Assembly (NCBI RefSeq): GCF_001411555.2 | Contig: NC_049910.1 | Coordinates: forward strand, 33,953,250-34,017,249 | DNA length: 64,000 nt | Direction: 5' to 3' | DNA from: Juglans regia | Taxonomy: Eukaryota > Streptophyta > Magnoliopsida > Fagales > Juglandaceae | Shown: positions 40,343 to 52,500 of the stretch, piece by piece | How the letters are laid out: every line of letters starts with the position of its first letter | Position numbering within the stretch: position 1 is the first letter of the stretch | Position numbers and translations under genes: made by a program | The notes under the pieces: model-generated | What the model was told of the DNA's origin: nothing | The model's input: the letters and a program-made list of their open reading frames with translations, nothing else | The model's database searches: none

Positions 40343-40536
40343 GTGTTTGGATGTTGAAGTGAGTTGAGTTGAGTTGAGTTGAGATGATAAAATATTGTTA
40401 GAATATTATTTTTTAATATTATTATTATTTTAGAATTTGAAAAAGTTGAATTATTTATTATATTTTGTATTGGGATTTGAAAAAGTTGTAATGATGAATT
40501 AAGATGAGTTGAGATGAGTTTGGTAACCAAACTCAC
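40343..40536. mobile_element. MITE, GTTTGG/GAGATGAG family (most complete copy)
   Basis: Left end GTGTTTGGATGTTGAAGTGA with four GAGTT units; right end GATGAGTTTGGTAACCAAAC then TCAC, roughly the inverted left end. The core is AT-rich with the phrase ATTATTTTAGAATTTGAAAA shared with the copies at 23.2 and 43.7 kb. Length about 194 bp, no coding capacity. Confidence 0.65.
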
Positions 40537-41269
40537 CCGTACTCGTCAAATGGTCGATCTTAGACTCTTTAACTTTGTATCGGATGACTAATCTCTTCAA
40601 TCTGATAATGGGTTGAATTCGTAAAACAAATGATTTTGTCTTTTTGACCTTTTTTGTGAAAATTATTGGAGATGTCTTGTAATAGTATTTTGTTTAAAAT
40701 TCTAACTTGATACAAAAATATAAATTTAATCATTTAATTTATATTCCAACAAATATAATCAAATCAACATTCAATCATATTAATTCTGGATATACTTAGA
40801 ATACTATATTAATATTTATTATTTTATTATTACTTTACACATATTTTTCACTACTATTATATAATTTATCATTATTTTTTTACTATTATTTATAAAATAT
40901 TTGAGATTACTTAACTATCCAAATACAACCAGTCTTTTAGATTGGAACATATTCACAAATTTACCGACCAAATCCTACGTCTCAATACCCATTGACTTCC
41001 ATACAATCAAGAAACATAATCGTTTGACCATATATTACTCCATTGTTGCCTTGCCCACACCATCTTGAGAGAAAGTCATTGGCCTCTTTACAGTTTCTAT
41101 GCTCCATGCATGATCTTTCCATTCATGGTTGGATTTGCTTCTACTCCTACCAAAGGCTTCACCTTCTCTAACAAAAACATTGCTTAATCATGAACTCTAT
41201 CGGAAGAACCATGCATCTCGTATTGTGTAAATTTGGGATCATATGTCTCACCCTCGAGGTATCCCATGA

Positions 41270-41605
41270 ATTTTTTCATGGGTTTAACTCATTTTATAAC
41301 ACCGATTTAATAAGAGATGATTGTTCATTTTTATAAACATATCCAATATCTTGTTCACAGGCAATGTGAAATTATTTTTCAACACCCTATCTCACGTGTA
41401 AATCAGTATTTTTTTTTCTGGTCCTTATCACGGGATAAGTAGTGTAGACCCCCATTAGTCATGTGTCAAGCTTTGATACCATAAAGAAATTCATAAACTC
41501 AACTCATCTCATAAAACCAGTTCAATAAGATATGATTATTCATTCCTTATAAATATGTCAAAGAACTTATTCACAAATAATATGTAATTATTTCTCAACA
41601 CTCAA
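41270..41605. repeat. Diverged direct duplication, about 110 bp units
   Basis: Two related blocks, about 41281-41390 and 41490-41605. Both run through AACTCAT..., a TTCAATAAGA- or TTTAATAAGA-type word, GATGATTGTTCATT / TATGATTATTCATT, CTTATTCACA / CTTGTTCACA, and AATTATTTCTCAACAC-type sequence. This resembles the repetitive non-coding parts of small LTR elements. 40537-43600 otherwise holds no gene. Confidence 0.4.
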
Positions 41606-43599
41606 ACCAACAACATGATTGGTACATTTGGCCCCATCATCCATGACATCCTCATCCTCCTCCTCCCTCTAGAAAAACTTCAGCTAAAACTTGGTAAAAT
41701 TTTCGGATTGTGGCAAATTTTGGTGCACTTGTACAAGATGGAAGTACTCCATCATTGATTCGGCTCTTTCATTGCAATAGTATGGGGATTCCACATGGAC
41801 TTGGACAGCTCTGAAAAGGGCATGGGGCACTAATTTTCTGTCGTTGGAATCAGCCGAAAATGAGAGTCCTTTTCACGTGCTTTCTCTGCCAAATTTTGAA
41901 AAAGCAATAAAGGCATCGTCCTTCCCAACTTTTACTACCATTCTTTCTTTTTCATGTCCTAAAGCTTTTAGCACGCATTGAGCTTTCCAATACTGATTGA
42001 CCGTCTTTCACGAAAACGTCAATCGTGCCTGACAATAATACTATATATCATATTTTCATATTATTTTAATTATATTAAATAATTTATGGCATCTTTATTA
42101 TTATTATATAATAACAAAATATATAATAAATAATTATTTAATAATAATAAATATATAACATTTTATTTAATGAGATGAAATAAAATAAAAATATAATATA
42201 TAAAATTTTCTTTAAAAAAAAACAGGGCACTAAAATAAATCTTTATGGTCGTTCTTATCTTTGAGTGGTGATTACTTTCCTTTTATACATTTTATTTTAT
42301 TTTTCATACATTTTTAGTTTTATTGAATGGAAAATTTAATTTAGGAACGAATAGGTCTTACATTTTGTTTTTTTGTCTTTTGTTTTTTTAGATGATGCTG
42401 ACTGGAAGTGTGCATGCGAGCAGACACGTGGAATACATTAACGGAAGTAATAATTCGGAACCACAATGTTACGGGGATACCAAATGCATATTCTAAATAT
42501 GCCCGTCAATGTAAATGATTTATTTTCTCTTTTTTTAAAAGTATTTTTTAGAAATTCTTAATTATTAAAAAAAAATATATTTAATTAATCATTAAAATAT
42601 TAAAAAATATAAATAGACATGTTTAATAAACACATTTAGGAGTGATACTAATATTTAAAAAAAAAAAAAATTATTTACAATCGCCGTGTGTAATCGTTAG
42701 AGTCATCGGAATTTGGAGTAGTTCCGAATATCTATTCAATAAATATTTTTTTATTGAAAGCCACCATTAAGCATATTTATTTATTTTTGATTATTTGTTT
42801 TTATGTATTTTTTTATTACTTTTAAATATTTTTTAAAAAAATAAAAAAATCATAATATTATTAAAAAATATTTTTTTAATTATTAAGTAAAAAAAAATTA
42901 AAAAATTACAACAATAGAATAAAACGGTAGAATAGAACAGTGAGAGTAGCATTTTTTTTTTTTTTTTTCCAGCTTGTACGTAGCAGAAGGGATTTTTCAA
43001 TCCCCAATATTTACCGATAGAATTTACTAGAAAGAGGATGCACATGATGGGTTTTGATGGTGATGGATACCTAACAGGAAACATTCTTTCGTGAATGAAA
43101 GAGGCGTGGAACTTGTGCGCGTGCATCTCAGTCTCGTTCAGACATATTTGTCTTGTGCAAGCATTTAGACACTAGCATATATTCAATATCAATTATAATT
43201 CATCTAATATTAAAAAAGTATATATAAATGTTTACGTTACATTTAAATGTCATACAACTCCAATGATGTGCATATTTTTTAAAACAATGTTATTCATCAT
43301 CTTCTTTATTATTATCATCACAGGATAATGTGATATTAAATTATTAAAAATTATTTATTATATTTCACTTATTTTCTATTCATGTTATGTTACATTAAAA
43401 ATATTAAAAAAAATGATAAAGATAATTTTTTTAATATATTTTTTGAATGCTATGGTCTTAGAGATAGATTAATCTTTTGAATGAATAAAATAGAGATAGA
43501 TTAATCTTGCTCCCTAAGTCAGAAAGACTGAAATGGACAATTAAATTGGGTTACAAATTTGTGATAACGTGTGTAAATCTATCAAAATACTTTCGTGCG

Positions 43600-43797
43600 A
43601 TTTACATAGTAAGATAAGATGAGATGATTTTATATAAAAGTTGAAAGTTGAATAAAATATTATTAAAATATTAATTTTTAATATTATTATTTTAGAATTT
43701 GAAAAAATTAAATTATTTATTATATTTTATTTAAAAATTTAGAAAAATTATAGTAATAAGATAAGATGAGATGAAATATTTTCACTATCCAAACGGA
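43600..43797. mobile_element. MITE, GTTTGG/GAGATGAG family
   Basis: The left end near ACATAGTAAGATAAGATGAG and the right end TTTTCACTATCCAAAC (inverted GTTTGGATAGTG) enclose the common AT-rich core with TATTATTTTAGAATTTGAAA. Both GAGATGA words face inward, giving an imperfect inverted repeat. Confidence 0.6.
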
Positions 43798-44119
43798 GTC
43801 TTGAATTAATTGGCATTGATCATCACAAGAGTTATGATACTAAAAAATAGCCTTAAATATGATACTTAGCCAAGTGGGAAATGCTGGAATTATGAACTAA
43901 TAATATATGTGCACCTGCAAACATCTTCAGTTCTATTCTGTTTTATTTGTACTTACACTTTCAATATTTGTATTATTTTTTATGGTATTGCCTTTTACTT
44001 TTTCCAATCTATACTAAAATAAGAGGTTTGCATCTAAACTTCTAATTAAAACTTTATATTTTGGGGTCAAAATATGGCATAAAACCTGGTTTCCAAATAG
44101 GAAAATCAGATTCGAATCC

Positions 44120-44176
<57 letters not shown>

Positions 44177-45430
44177 AAGACTTTATATTTTGGGAGAGTG
44201 CCTTAAGATTGAAGAAATATAGAGATGTAGACACACAATATAATTAATATATTTCTTACAATAATCATTATAATTATCATCTTAATTTTTAGATTGATTT
44301 TGCCATATCATTATTTATTATTTTACCAACTTCACATGTATGATTTAATTTTATTCAACTTTATCACATTTTAAAAAGGATACCAACTATTAAGTTATAT
44401 AATTATTTATACATAATTAGTTTGAAAATAATTGTTGGGATTTAAAGGAGTCTACAAATTTTATAACAATCCCATCCTTATTTATCCATTAGATAGGATT
44501 CTTTTTGTTAAAAAAGGAACAAAAAATGTCTTTTTGTTAAATCTTTCTAGTTTTATTATGAGTTTGGTTTATTAAGATTTCGCTGGATATACGGGGTGAG
44601 ATATAAGCAAAATTCCTTTATTATTTGGGTAGTTCTAGTGTGCCGTTCAGTTTTGACTGCTGGCATACCCACTATTACAAATTTTATTTTTTTATTTACT
44701 TTTTTTAACATATTTAAATATTTTTAAAAAAATAAAAATACACCAATACATTAATAGTCACTTTCTTAATAAATAAGTAAAAAAAAAATTAAATACATAA
44801 ACGATCAAAATGATGAGATAAAATAAAATGACATAATAACATGATTTTTATTATTTTCACTTACTTTCTTCATTTACATCTCCATTGCAAGCACTTCCAC
44901 ACTTGAGTCATACAACCAACTAACATCATCTTTTGATCACTTCTACATCAATTCATGCCATCAAACGTTGCACTTTTCTGTGTTTTTTGTTTGTTTTGTT
45001 TCTCCCTGTCAATTCTCCAACAATACGACCATCTGTCCCTAATAATCTTAGGCAGTTTATTTATCCCTTATTTATAGAGTTAAAAATCAATGTCAAATGA
45101 CAATGATCCTACGTGTGAAGATTTGATTGGTCAGGCCGTCCGTCCAACATTTTTAAGCCCAAATAAGAAGGTCTCAATACTTTGTAATGCTTTGTCGGCA
45201 GAGCTCTCCTTTTCGAGTCCTTCGCGAGTTCCCGACACTTGAAAAGGATAAAGATTGAAGAAAAAAGCTTTGCGCGTTTAGTCCGCCCAAACCTTTGATT
45301 ACAACGAGAATCCTAATAGCCATCTGCCATTCAACTCTAATCTTACTCTGCTTCTTCTTCTTCTTCTTCGTTCGTCAAAAATCTCTCGCTTCTCCGATCC
45401 CCCCCACTTAAGAAGATACGAAGAGAGAAA
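43798..45430. other. Intergenic DNA and promoter region of the synaptotagmin gene
   Basis: Holds a (TC)n tract at about 44122-44157 running into (TA)n at about 44158-44175, and a foldback-core fragment at about 44690-44800. From about 45,100 the composition is gene-like, and a (CTT)n tract at about 45351-45369 lies in the likely 5' UTR just upstream of the ATG. No other gene is seen. Confidence 0.45.
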
Positions 45431-48400
45431 ATGGGGTTTTTTACGGGGCTTATACTAGGAATTGCAGTGGGACTGGCGCTGATAGTTGGGTTCGTCCGCT
45501 GCGAGAACGTTCGGTCCAAGCGTCGGTCCGCACTCGCCACCACCATCGCCGCTTTTGCCAGGATGACTGTCGAAGATTCCAGAAAGATCCTCGCTCCTGA
45601 GTACTACCCTTCCTGGGTCGTCTTCTCTCAGCGCCAGAAGTTGAGCTCTCTCTCCCTCCCCACCTCTCTATGTTTTTCCCGTCTCTTACATAATCGTATA
45701 GATGCTGATATTTCTGTTTTTTGTTTCTTTTATGGATACAGTTGACTTGGCTAAATCTTCATCTTACAAAGATCTGGCCCTATGTTAATGAGGTTTTATT
45801 TTATCTTAGTTACAAAGAAAAGATTACGGATTTTTTTTAATGATAATGATTTAGGATGAACTTGTCGTGTGCAGGCAGCGTCTGAGCTAATCAAGGCTTC
45901 TGTTGAGCCGGTTCTGGAACAATATAGACCGTTTATATTGTCTTCGCTCAAATTTTCCAAGTTCACTCTCGGAACTGTGGCACCACAATTTACAGGTTAA
46001 TTACCTTCATTCATTATCCTATCCATTTTTTGTCTTTTTTCTTATTTATGCTCTTGCTGCGTGTTATAATGCATACACAATTCTTTGCTGTTTGTACTTA
46101 CTAGTTTGATCACTCTTGGTTAATGCAACTTGTTAACATTGATTTTTATTGTATAGAGTTCTGCCACAGAGCTCATTGTTAGAACCTTATGATTCTTCCT
46201 TAGTGAGTAATCACTAAGTGTTTTATGCTTTATTCGCCCTTTTTATGGTCCAAATGAATGAAGGTCTATCAGATGGACAAGAATATAGTCTTGTGCTCTA
46301 CATCGATGTTAAATATTTATCTTGAATTTCTTACCAATCGATGTTATTTTTTAGGAGTTTCTATCATTGAAAACGGAGAAGATGGTGTTACCATGGAGTT
46401 GGAAATGAACTGGGATGGGAATCCAAGTATGGTACTTGATATCAAGACTAGACTTGGTGTAGGACTTCCAGTGCAGGTAATGTAAAAGTTACCACCTACT
46501 TGCATCTGCTTACTAGTGACTGATGGATTGCCTTTGAGTCTCGTAGAGCATCTCCTTTGTTGTTGATTGTGTTGTTGATGACTGTTATTCTTGATGTTTT
46601 TTTCTAATTAAGTCTAAAGCGCCACATCCTCTTCTGGGGATTGATCTCCATGTCTATGCTGTCAAGGCTTTGCTTTTCCAATTCACCTGAACAACCATTA
46701 AACCTATATTTAAGCCACTCGTCTGATAATATTTCCAAACTTGATGAGGGTTGGAAGGACTCAGAAAGGAAGTATTTGGCAACAATTGACAAAGAGAGGG
46801 AAATGGGAGCAATGCTCAACCAAGTATCTATTATGAAAAGTGAATAATATTTTGAATGTTTGAATATCACTCCTCCACAACTGGTTCTAGCATCAGTTCC
46901 TCTACAATTATCTATCATAGAGGTCCCATATACTAAATAAGCTAAATACATTCTCACTGCTTACTAAGAGACAATTCAATGTATGATAAATAGACCATTT
47001 GATCTGTAGTTCTCTGAAAATATAATGATCTGCTTGCCTTATTTTGTTGTAATCATTTTCTTACCTTTATTTGTTCTTTGTTCATTTTATGTATTCTACA
47101 TTTGAACATAGCTACTACCGGAAATCTTACTTGTTTATGTAAGTACAATAAACCATACTATTCAGATGCGAATTGTTTTATTATCTACTGTATCCTTTCA
47201 ATCTATTTTTCTATAATGTTTTTCCTAGTTGTTTTGCATTGAATTCCGAACCTTTCATTTAGCTACCCATTCAAGCATAAAGTGAACTGCCCCTTACATG
47301 TATTCGGGGTGGTTGGGGAGTTGGTGGGTATATGCTTTTTACTTTTTAATCTAGGATGGGATTTCTCAAAGGTGGATTTTAAAGTATCAACTTTTATGTT
47401 CTCATAAATTTCTCCAATTTGAACGTGGTGAGGAAGTACAAAAAAATCGCACCTCTATTTCATTAGAAATGTCAGCTTTTTTTCTGGGACATTATCAGAA
47501 AACTCTTGTGCTAACCAAATGGGTAATCGTAAAAATGATATTTATTTTTTTCCCGTTTTCATGAATCTGCAATGAGGTTAAATGGAATGCTTGTCACTAG
47601 GGCTGGCTGCAATTGGTTTACTTGTTATGTACCCTCATGTTTATCTTATTGAGCTACCATACTGAATACTTTGATTTTTGTTTGTATTATTTTCAACTTT
47701 TAGGTAAAAAATATCGGATTCACAGGGGTTTTCAGGTTGATGTTTAAGCCACTGGTTGAGGAGCTTCCGTGCTTTGGAGCTGTTTGTTGTTCTCTAAGAG
47801 AAAAGGTGTTGCATGTCCTTCTAAAGCCATCATTATAAGATATATATTTTTTTATAAGTAAGAAAATAAATCATTGTATATCTATCAAAAAAAGAAAATA
47901 AATCATTGTAAGATATTGGAAGTATGGAGTTAATATGCTTTCATTATGCATATCAAAAGAGTGTTTGACAAAAGTGCAGATGTGATGAATGCAAGCTGAT
48001 GTGTGCCTTAGGCACATAAATATGCGAATCTGTTATAATGGAATCAAGCTAGTGTACTGTCAATGGGTAACCTATTCATCTGACTGCAATTAGACTTTAA
48101 TATATCCTATTCAGTTACCCAGTTGCAGCAAAATAGTTTGAGCTTCACTATTGATGCCTATGCTTGATCTAATCAGTTTAAAAGACCTTATCATTTGGGT
48201 TTTTCAAATCTCTCTCTATCTCTCTCTCTCTCCCCCCTCCCCCTCCCCAAAATCTACAAGCAATACATTTGATTATATATGTAACATTGAAATTTTCTCT
48301 TGCAGAAAAATTTGGATTTTACACTTAAAGTTGTTGGTGGTGACATATCAACAATTCCTGGGCTTTATGATGCTATAGAGGTAGGAGAGAATTCTATCAC

Positions 48401-49465
48401 GTTTAACTATTCTTGCACTTTTTCACGATTTTTTTATACCATCAGGTGCAAATATCTTAGCTGAGTGCTATGAGTTTTCTGTTCTTGTATAAGAAATTAC
48501 GAGCCTATAACCTGCGCAATGCGCAGATTGTTGTGTATATTGAATTTTATAATTTTATAGATTTATATTTATACATGCATTATATACAATCACGAAAAAA
48601 TCACCATGTTCTGTCAACCAAAAAATGCAATCTTTGCCTGAGTTCTCAGCAACCTAAGAAGGAGGCTTTGATATCAAGTCCCATGTTCCGTCACATCCCA
48701 TTTCAAGGCCCAATTATCAAACAATCTTACTGGTAATCCAACTGCCCTATTGTGCTATACCCACCTGGGTTTATCATAATTAAAAATCACATTTTTTAAC
48801 ATATGAATGGAAACCGCTATAGAAATACCAACGAACCCGCATAATTTTATTCAGCAATGCCCAACTGATCATCATCAGAGAACTACTTCCCATCTATAAA
48901 TATTCCCAAAAATGGCTTATATAAATGTACAACATTCAGTACCCAATACCACTCAACCATCAAAACGTAACAATCAAAATATAACAACAACAACAACAAC
49001 AACTGAATAGGAAAAAAAGGAAAAAAAGCAAATGAACAAATTAAACAAAGATAAAAGCCATAATTCACCAAGATGAACATTTAGAAAAAAGAAAATATAA
49101 ACCTTGGAATAGGAACCGATGCCATAGATCTTGCCTAGCTCAAAATCTTGAATTGTAAAACTCTCCTGGGGTACCCTAAAAGCAGAGCTCTTGGATCTCT
49201 GCACATTCCCACCATTGGAAGAATTCCCCTAAATTTTCTATGGTGGGGACAAAGCAACTCCATTCCTGGACGTCCCGTCCCGTCCCGTGGTGATCCATGA
49301 GTGGCTCTGGCTCCCATAAAATGTGACAATGAAGAATCTTCTCTCAATTTCTTCCCAGTAGTGCCTTTATTGAGGGTTTATATATTATGGGTATCTATGT
49401 GTTGTGTAGGTGAAGGTGATTGGCTCTGGTTTTTCAATTTTCAAAACCCTAGAAAGTATATTGGA

Positions 49466-49511
<46 letters not shown>

Positions 49512-52500
49512 CAATATCGTTTTTTATAGAGGAGAGGAAGGTATGGGGATTGAAAAGAGAATGGCACATGGGATTGAATGATGGAGAAAGTCTACCCATC
49601 AATTATGAGACCGACACAGAGATTTCTGACTAGAGATGGAGTTCTTGGACGAAGAGAGCAGGCCAAGGTTCCTCTTCCAATCTCGTTCAACCCCTTCTTC
49701 ACTCCCCAATACGCAAACTTACCAAAAACCCAGTAAGCCATTCCTCTTCGCTACCATTTCCTTTTCTTCCATTCTCTTCGTCTCAATTCTCTCCCTCCAA
49801 TCCAAACCCTTCAAATCTTTCCTCTTCTGGGTCTCCCTCTCAAATTTGAAGAATATTGTCAAATGCATCGGCGGCACATACATCAAATTTGAAGAAAAGG
49901 AGAATGAACCTGTTGATTTTGATTGTCTTGGGACAGGGCAGGATGTTGAGTGCGTTGTCTCCATTCCTCCTCCACATCCATTTTTGAAGAAACGGTTGCT
50001 CTGCCAGACGATAATTTGGTAGCACTGGGACCGCTTCACGTAATTGCCCCTCCCCCTCTGGACTCACCACTTGGCTTTCCATCTCTTTTCGCGCTCATCA
50101 ACTTTGCACCCTTTTATTCCCGAATTTTATGGTATGAATGCCAAGTAAGCAATTGGAAACTTGGCTTTTATATAATTAAATAGATAAGCATACTATAAGA
50201 GAATATACAAAAAATTTTAATTGAGTTTTATGCTTTTCAAGTTTGAACAGGTCTAATCGTAAACCAAAAGTTGCTAATAATTTTTTCCCAAAGTACTTGA
50301 AAAACTGTCACATTATTACTTAAAATATGACTTGTTTATAAGAAAATGCTGTTTAAGATGTTCCGATAACATCTGGTCTTGCACATGAATATGGCTTTGG
50401 TAAGTATGGTCTCAATTTTGTAATTCACAGAAATTAGATAAAACATGTTTTGTGCTGTACTTAACAATTTCATAAGCTTAATGTCCTTTGCAATTTATTA
50501 GGTTGATTAAACAAAAATAGAAAGATTCCCTGATGTGCTCTCACAATATGGAATTGGAGCATAGTGTATAATTAGCAAAAGCATTAGCTCATGCTCACTA
50601 TGTTTTGAACTTGTTCTTAAGGTGAAGAACTAATTCATAAATTTAACTCCTCGAGTGAAGCTAATTTGCATTATTTACCATTTTTTTTTATAGGTAATCA
50701 AGAAATTTTATTCATAGAAATAGGCAAAGCCCAGGTACACATAGTATATGTGAGAAGCACCTAGCTAGAGGTTACAATCGAAAGTAGGTCATGAACACTT
50801 AGTCCGTTACAAACTATGGCCCTCACCCATAAGAACAATGACTTAAAGAAGAAAATTTTTAGCTCATCCGTTGTTCTCTCACGATCTTCGAAACTTCTAG
50901 CATTTCTCTCCCTCCAAATACACCAACACATACAAATAGGAACCATTTGCCAAATGGCCACCACCTGTGAGTTACTGTGAAGGCCTTTCTAGCTTGCGAG
51001 GAAATCCACCATTCTAAGAGGCATGACCCATGACAATCCGATTATTGTGAAAAAAATCATCCCACATGATCCTAGTCACCTCACAATGTAAAAGCAAATG
51101 ATCTATTGATTTCCCATGCTTCTTACACATACAACTCCAATCCAGCACAATTACCTGGCGTTTCCTCAGATTATCTGTAGTTAGGATCTTGTCCAGTGAT
51201 GCTGTCCAAACAAAAAAAGCCGCTTTTCAAGGAGCTTTCATTTGCCATATACTCTTCTACGGGAACATGGTCATTCCAGAACTTGTTAGAACTTGGTAAA
51301 ATGATCTAACAATGAAATTACCTTTCTTGGTATGATTCCAGTGCATCTTATTGCTGGTGCCCCCTAGCATACTTACTGAATACAATTCCGCAAAGAACTC
51401 TATAATAGTCTCCAACTCCCAATCTTGGGCTGCCTTGATGAAATCAATATTCCATTGAGGGGAGCCATTGGAAAAGACCAAAAGATCGGCAATCGCTGCA
51501 TCCTTTTCTCTTCCGAGCTCAAAGATAGCAGGGAAAGGTGTTTTGGAGGCTATGGTTACCCCACCATTTGTCATACCAAAATTTGATACGAGAACTATCG
51601 CCCACCACAATATGTTCATGTTCTCGAAAGGTCTCCCAATGTCTCCTAATATATTTCCACAACCCCACCCGATGTGTGCCTCGTATCTCATTCGAGCACC
51701 ATCTTCCCCAAGCCTTTTCAAACTGTGAATCTATAACAGACTTCCATAAGGCCCCCCTTTTGTGTTGGTACCTCCACAACCATTTATCCAATTGGGCTTG
51801 ATTGAATTTTATCAAGTGGCGAATCTCCAATCTCCCCTAGAAATTGGAGTACAAACCGTTGACCAATTAACCAGATGAAATTTGAACTCTTTCCCCAATC
51901 CACTCCAAAAGAAATCTCTTTGTAACTTCTCAATGCGGTTAGCTACTTTGTGGGAAGTGGGAACAATGACAAAAAGTAGGTGGGTAAGTTTGAAAGAGTG
52001 CTTTTAATCAAAGTCAACCTATCACCTTTCGACAAATATAACTTCTTCTAAGAAGCCAATTTGCGCTCCACCTTTTCAACCATGCCATTTCAAATCCTTT
52101 CAGATTTAAAGGAAGCACCTAATGGTAAGTCAAGATACTTAAGAGGCAGAGATGATACCTTGCAACCCAAGAGTGAAGCTAAATTCTCCGCTTCATGGAC
52201 TGCCCCCATTGGCACTACTTCAGACTTTGAAAGGTTAATTCTCAAGCCTGATGCATATTCAAAAAAAAGGAGTAGAGCCCTCAAGGATTGAATGTGCCCA
52301 AGATGTGTACAACAAAAGATGAGAGTGTCATCGGCAAATAGCAGGTGAGAAATGTTAAGATCGCCATTCCCTACCGAAAAAACATAGAGTAGCCCACCGT
52401 CCACCAGGCCCTCAATCATCTTACTGAGAACTTCCATGACAAAGAAAAAACGTAAAGGAGAAATCGGATCTCCCTATCTCAAGCCACGAGAGGAGTTGAA

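Noticed and set aside
49103..49236. A working PDK1 gene inside the SYT intron
   Set aside because: Only the first exon fragment is present, with an in-frame stop upstream and no further kinase exons within the intron.
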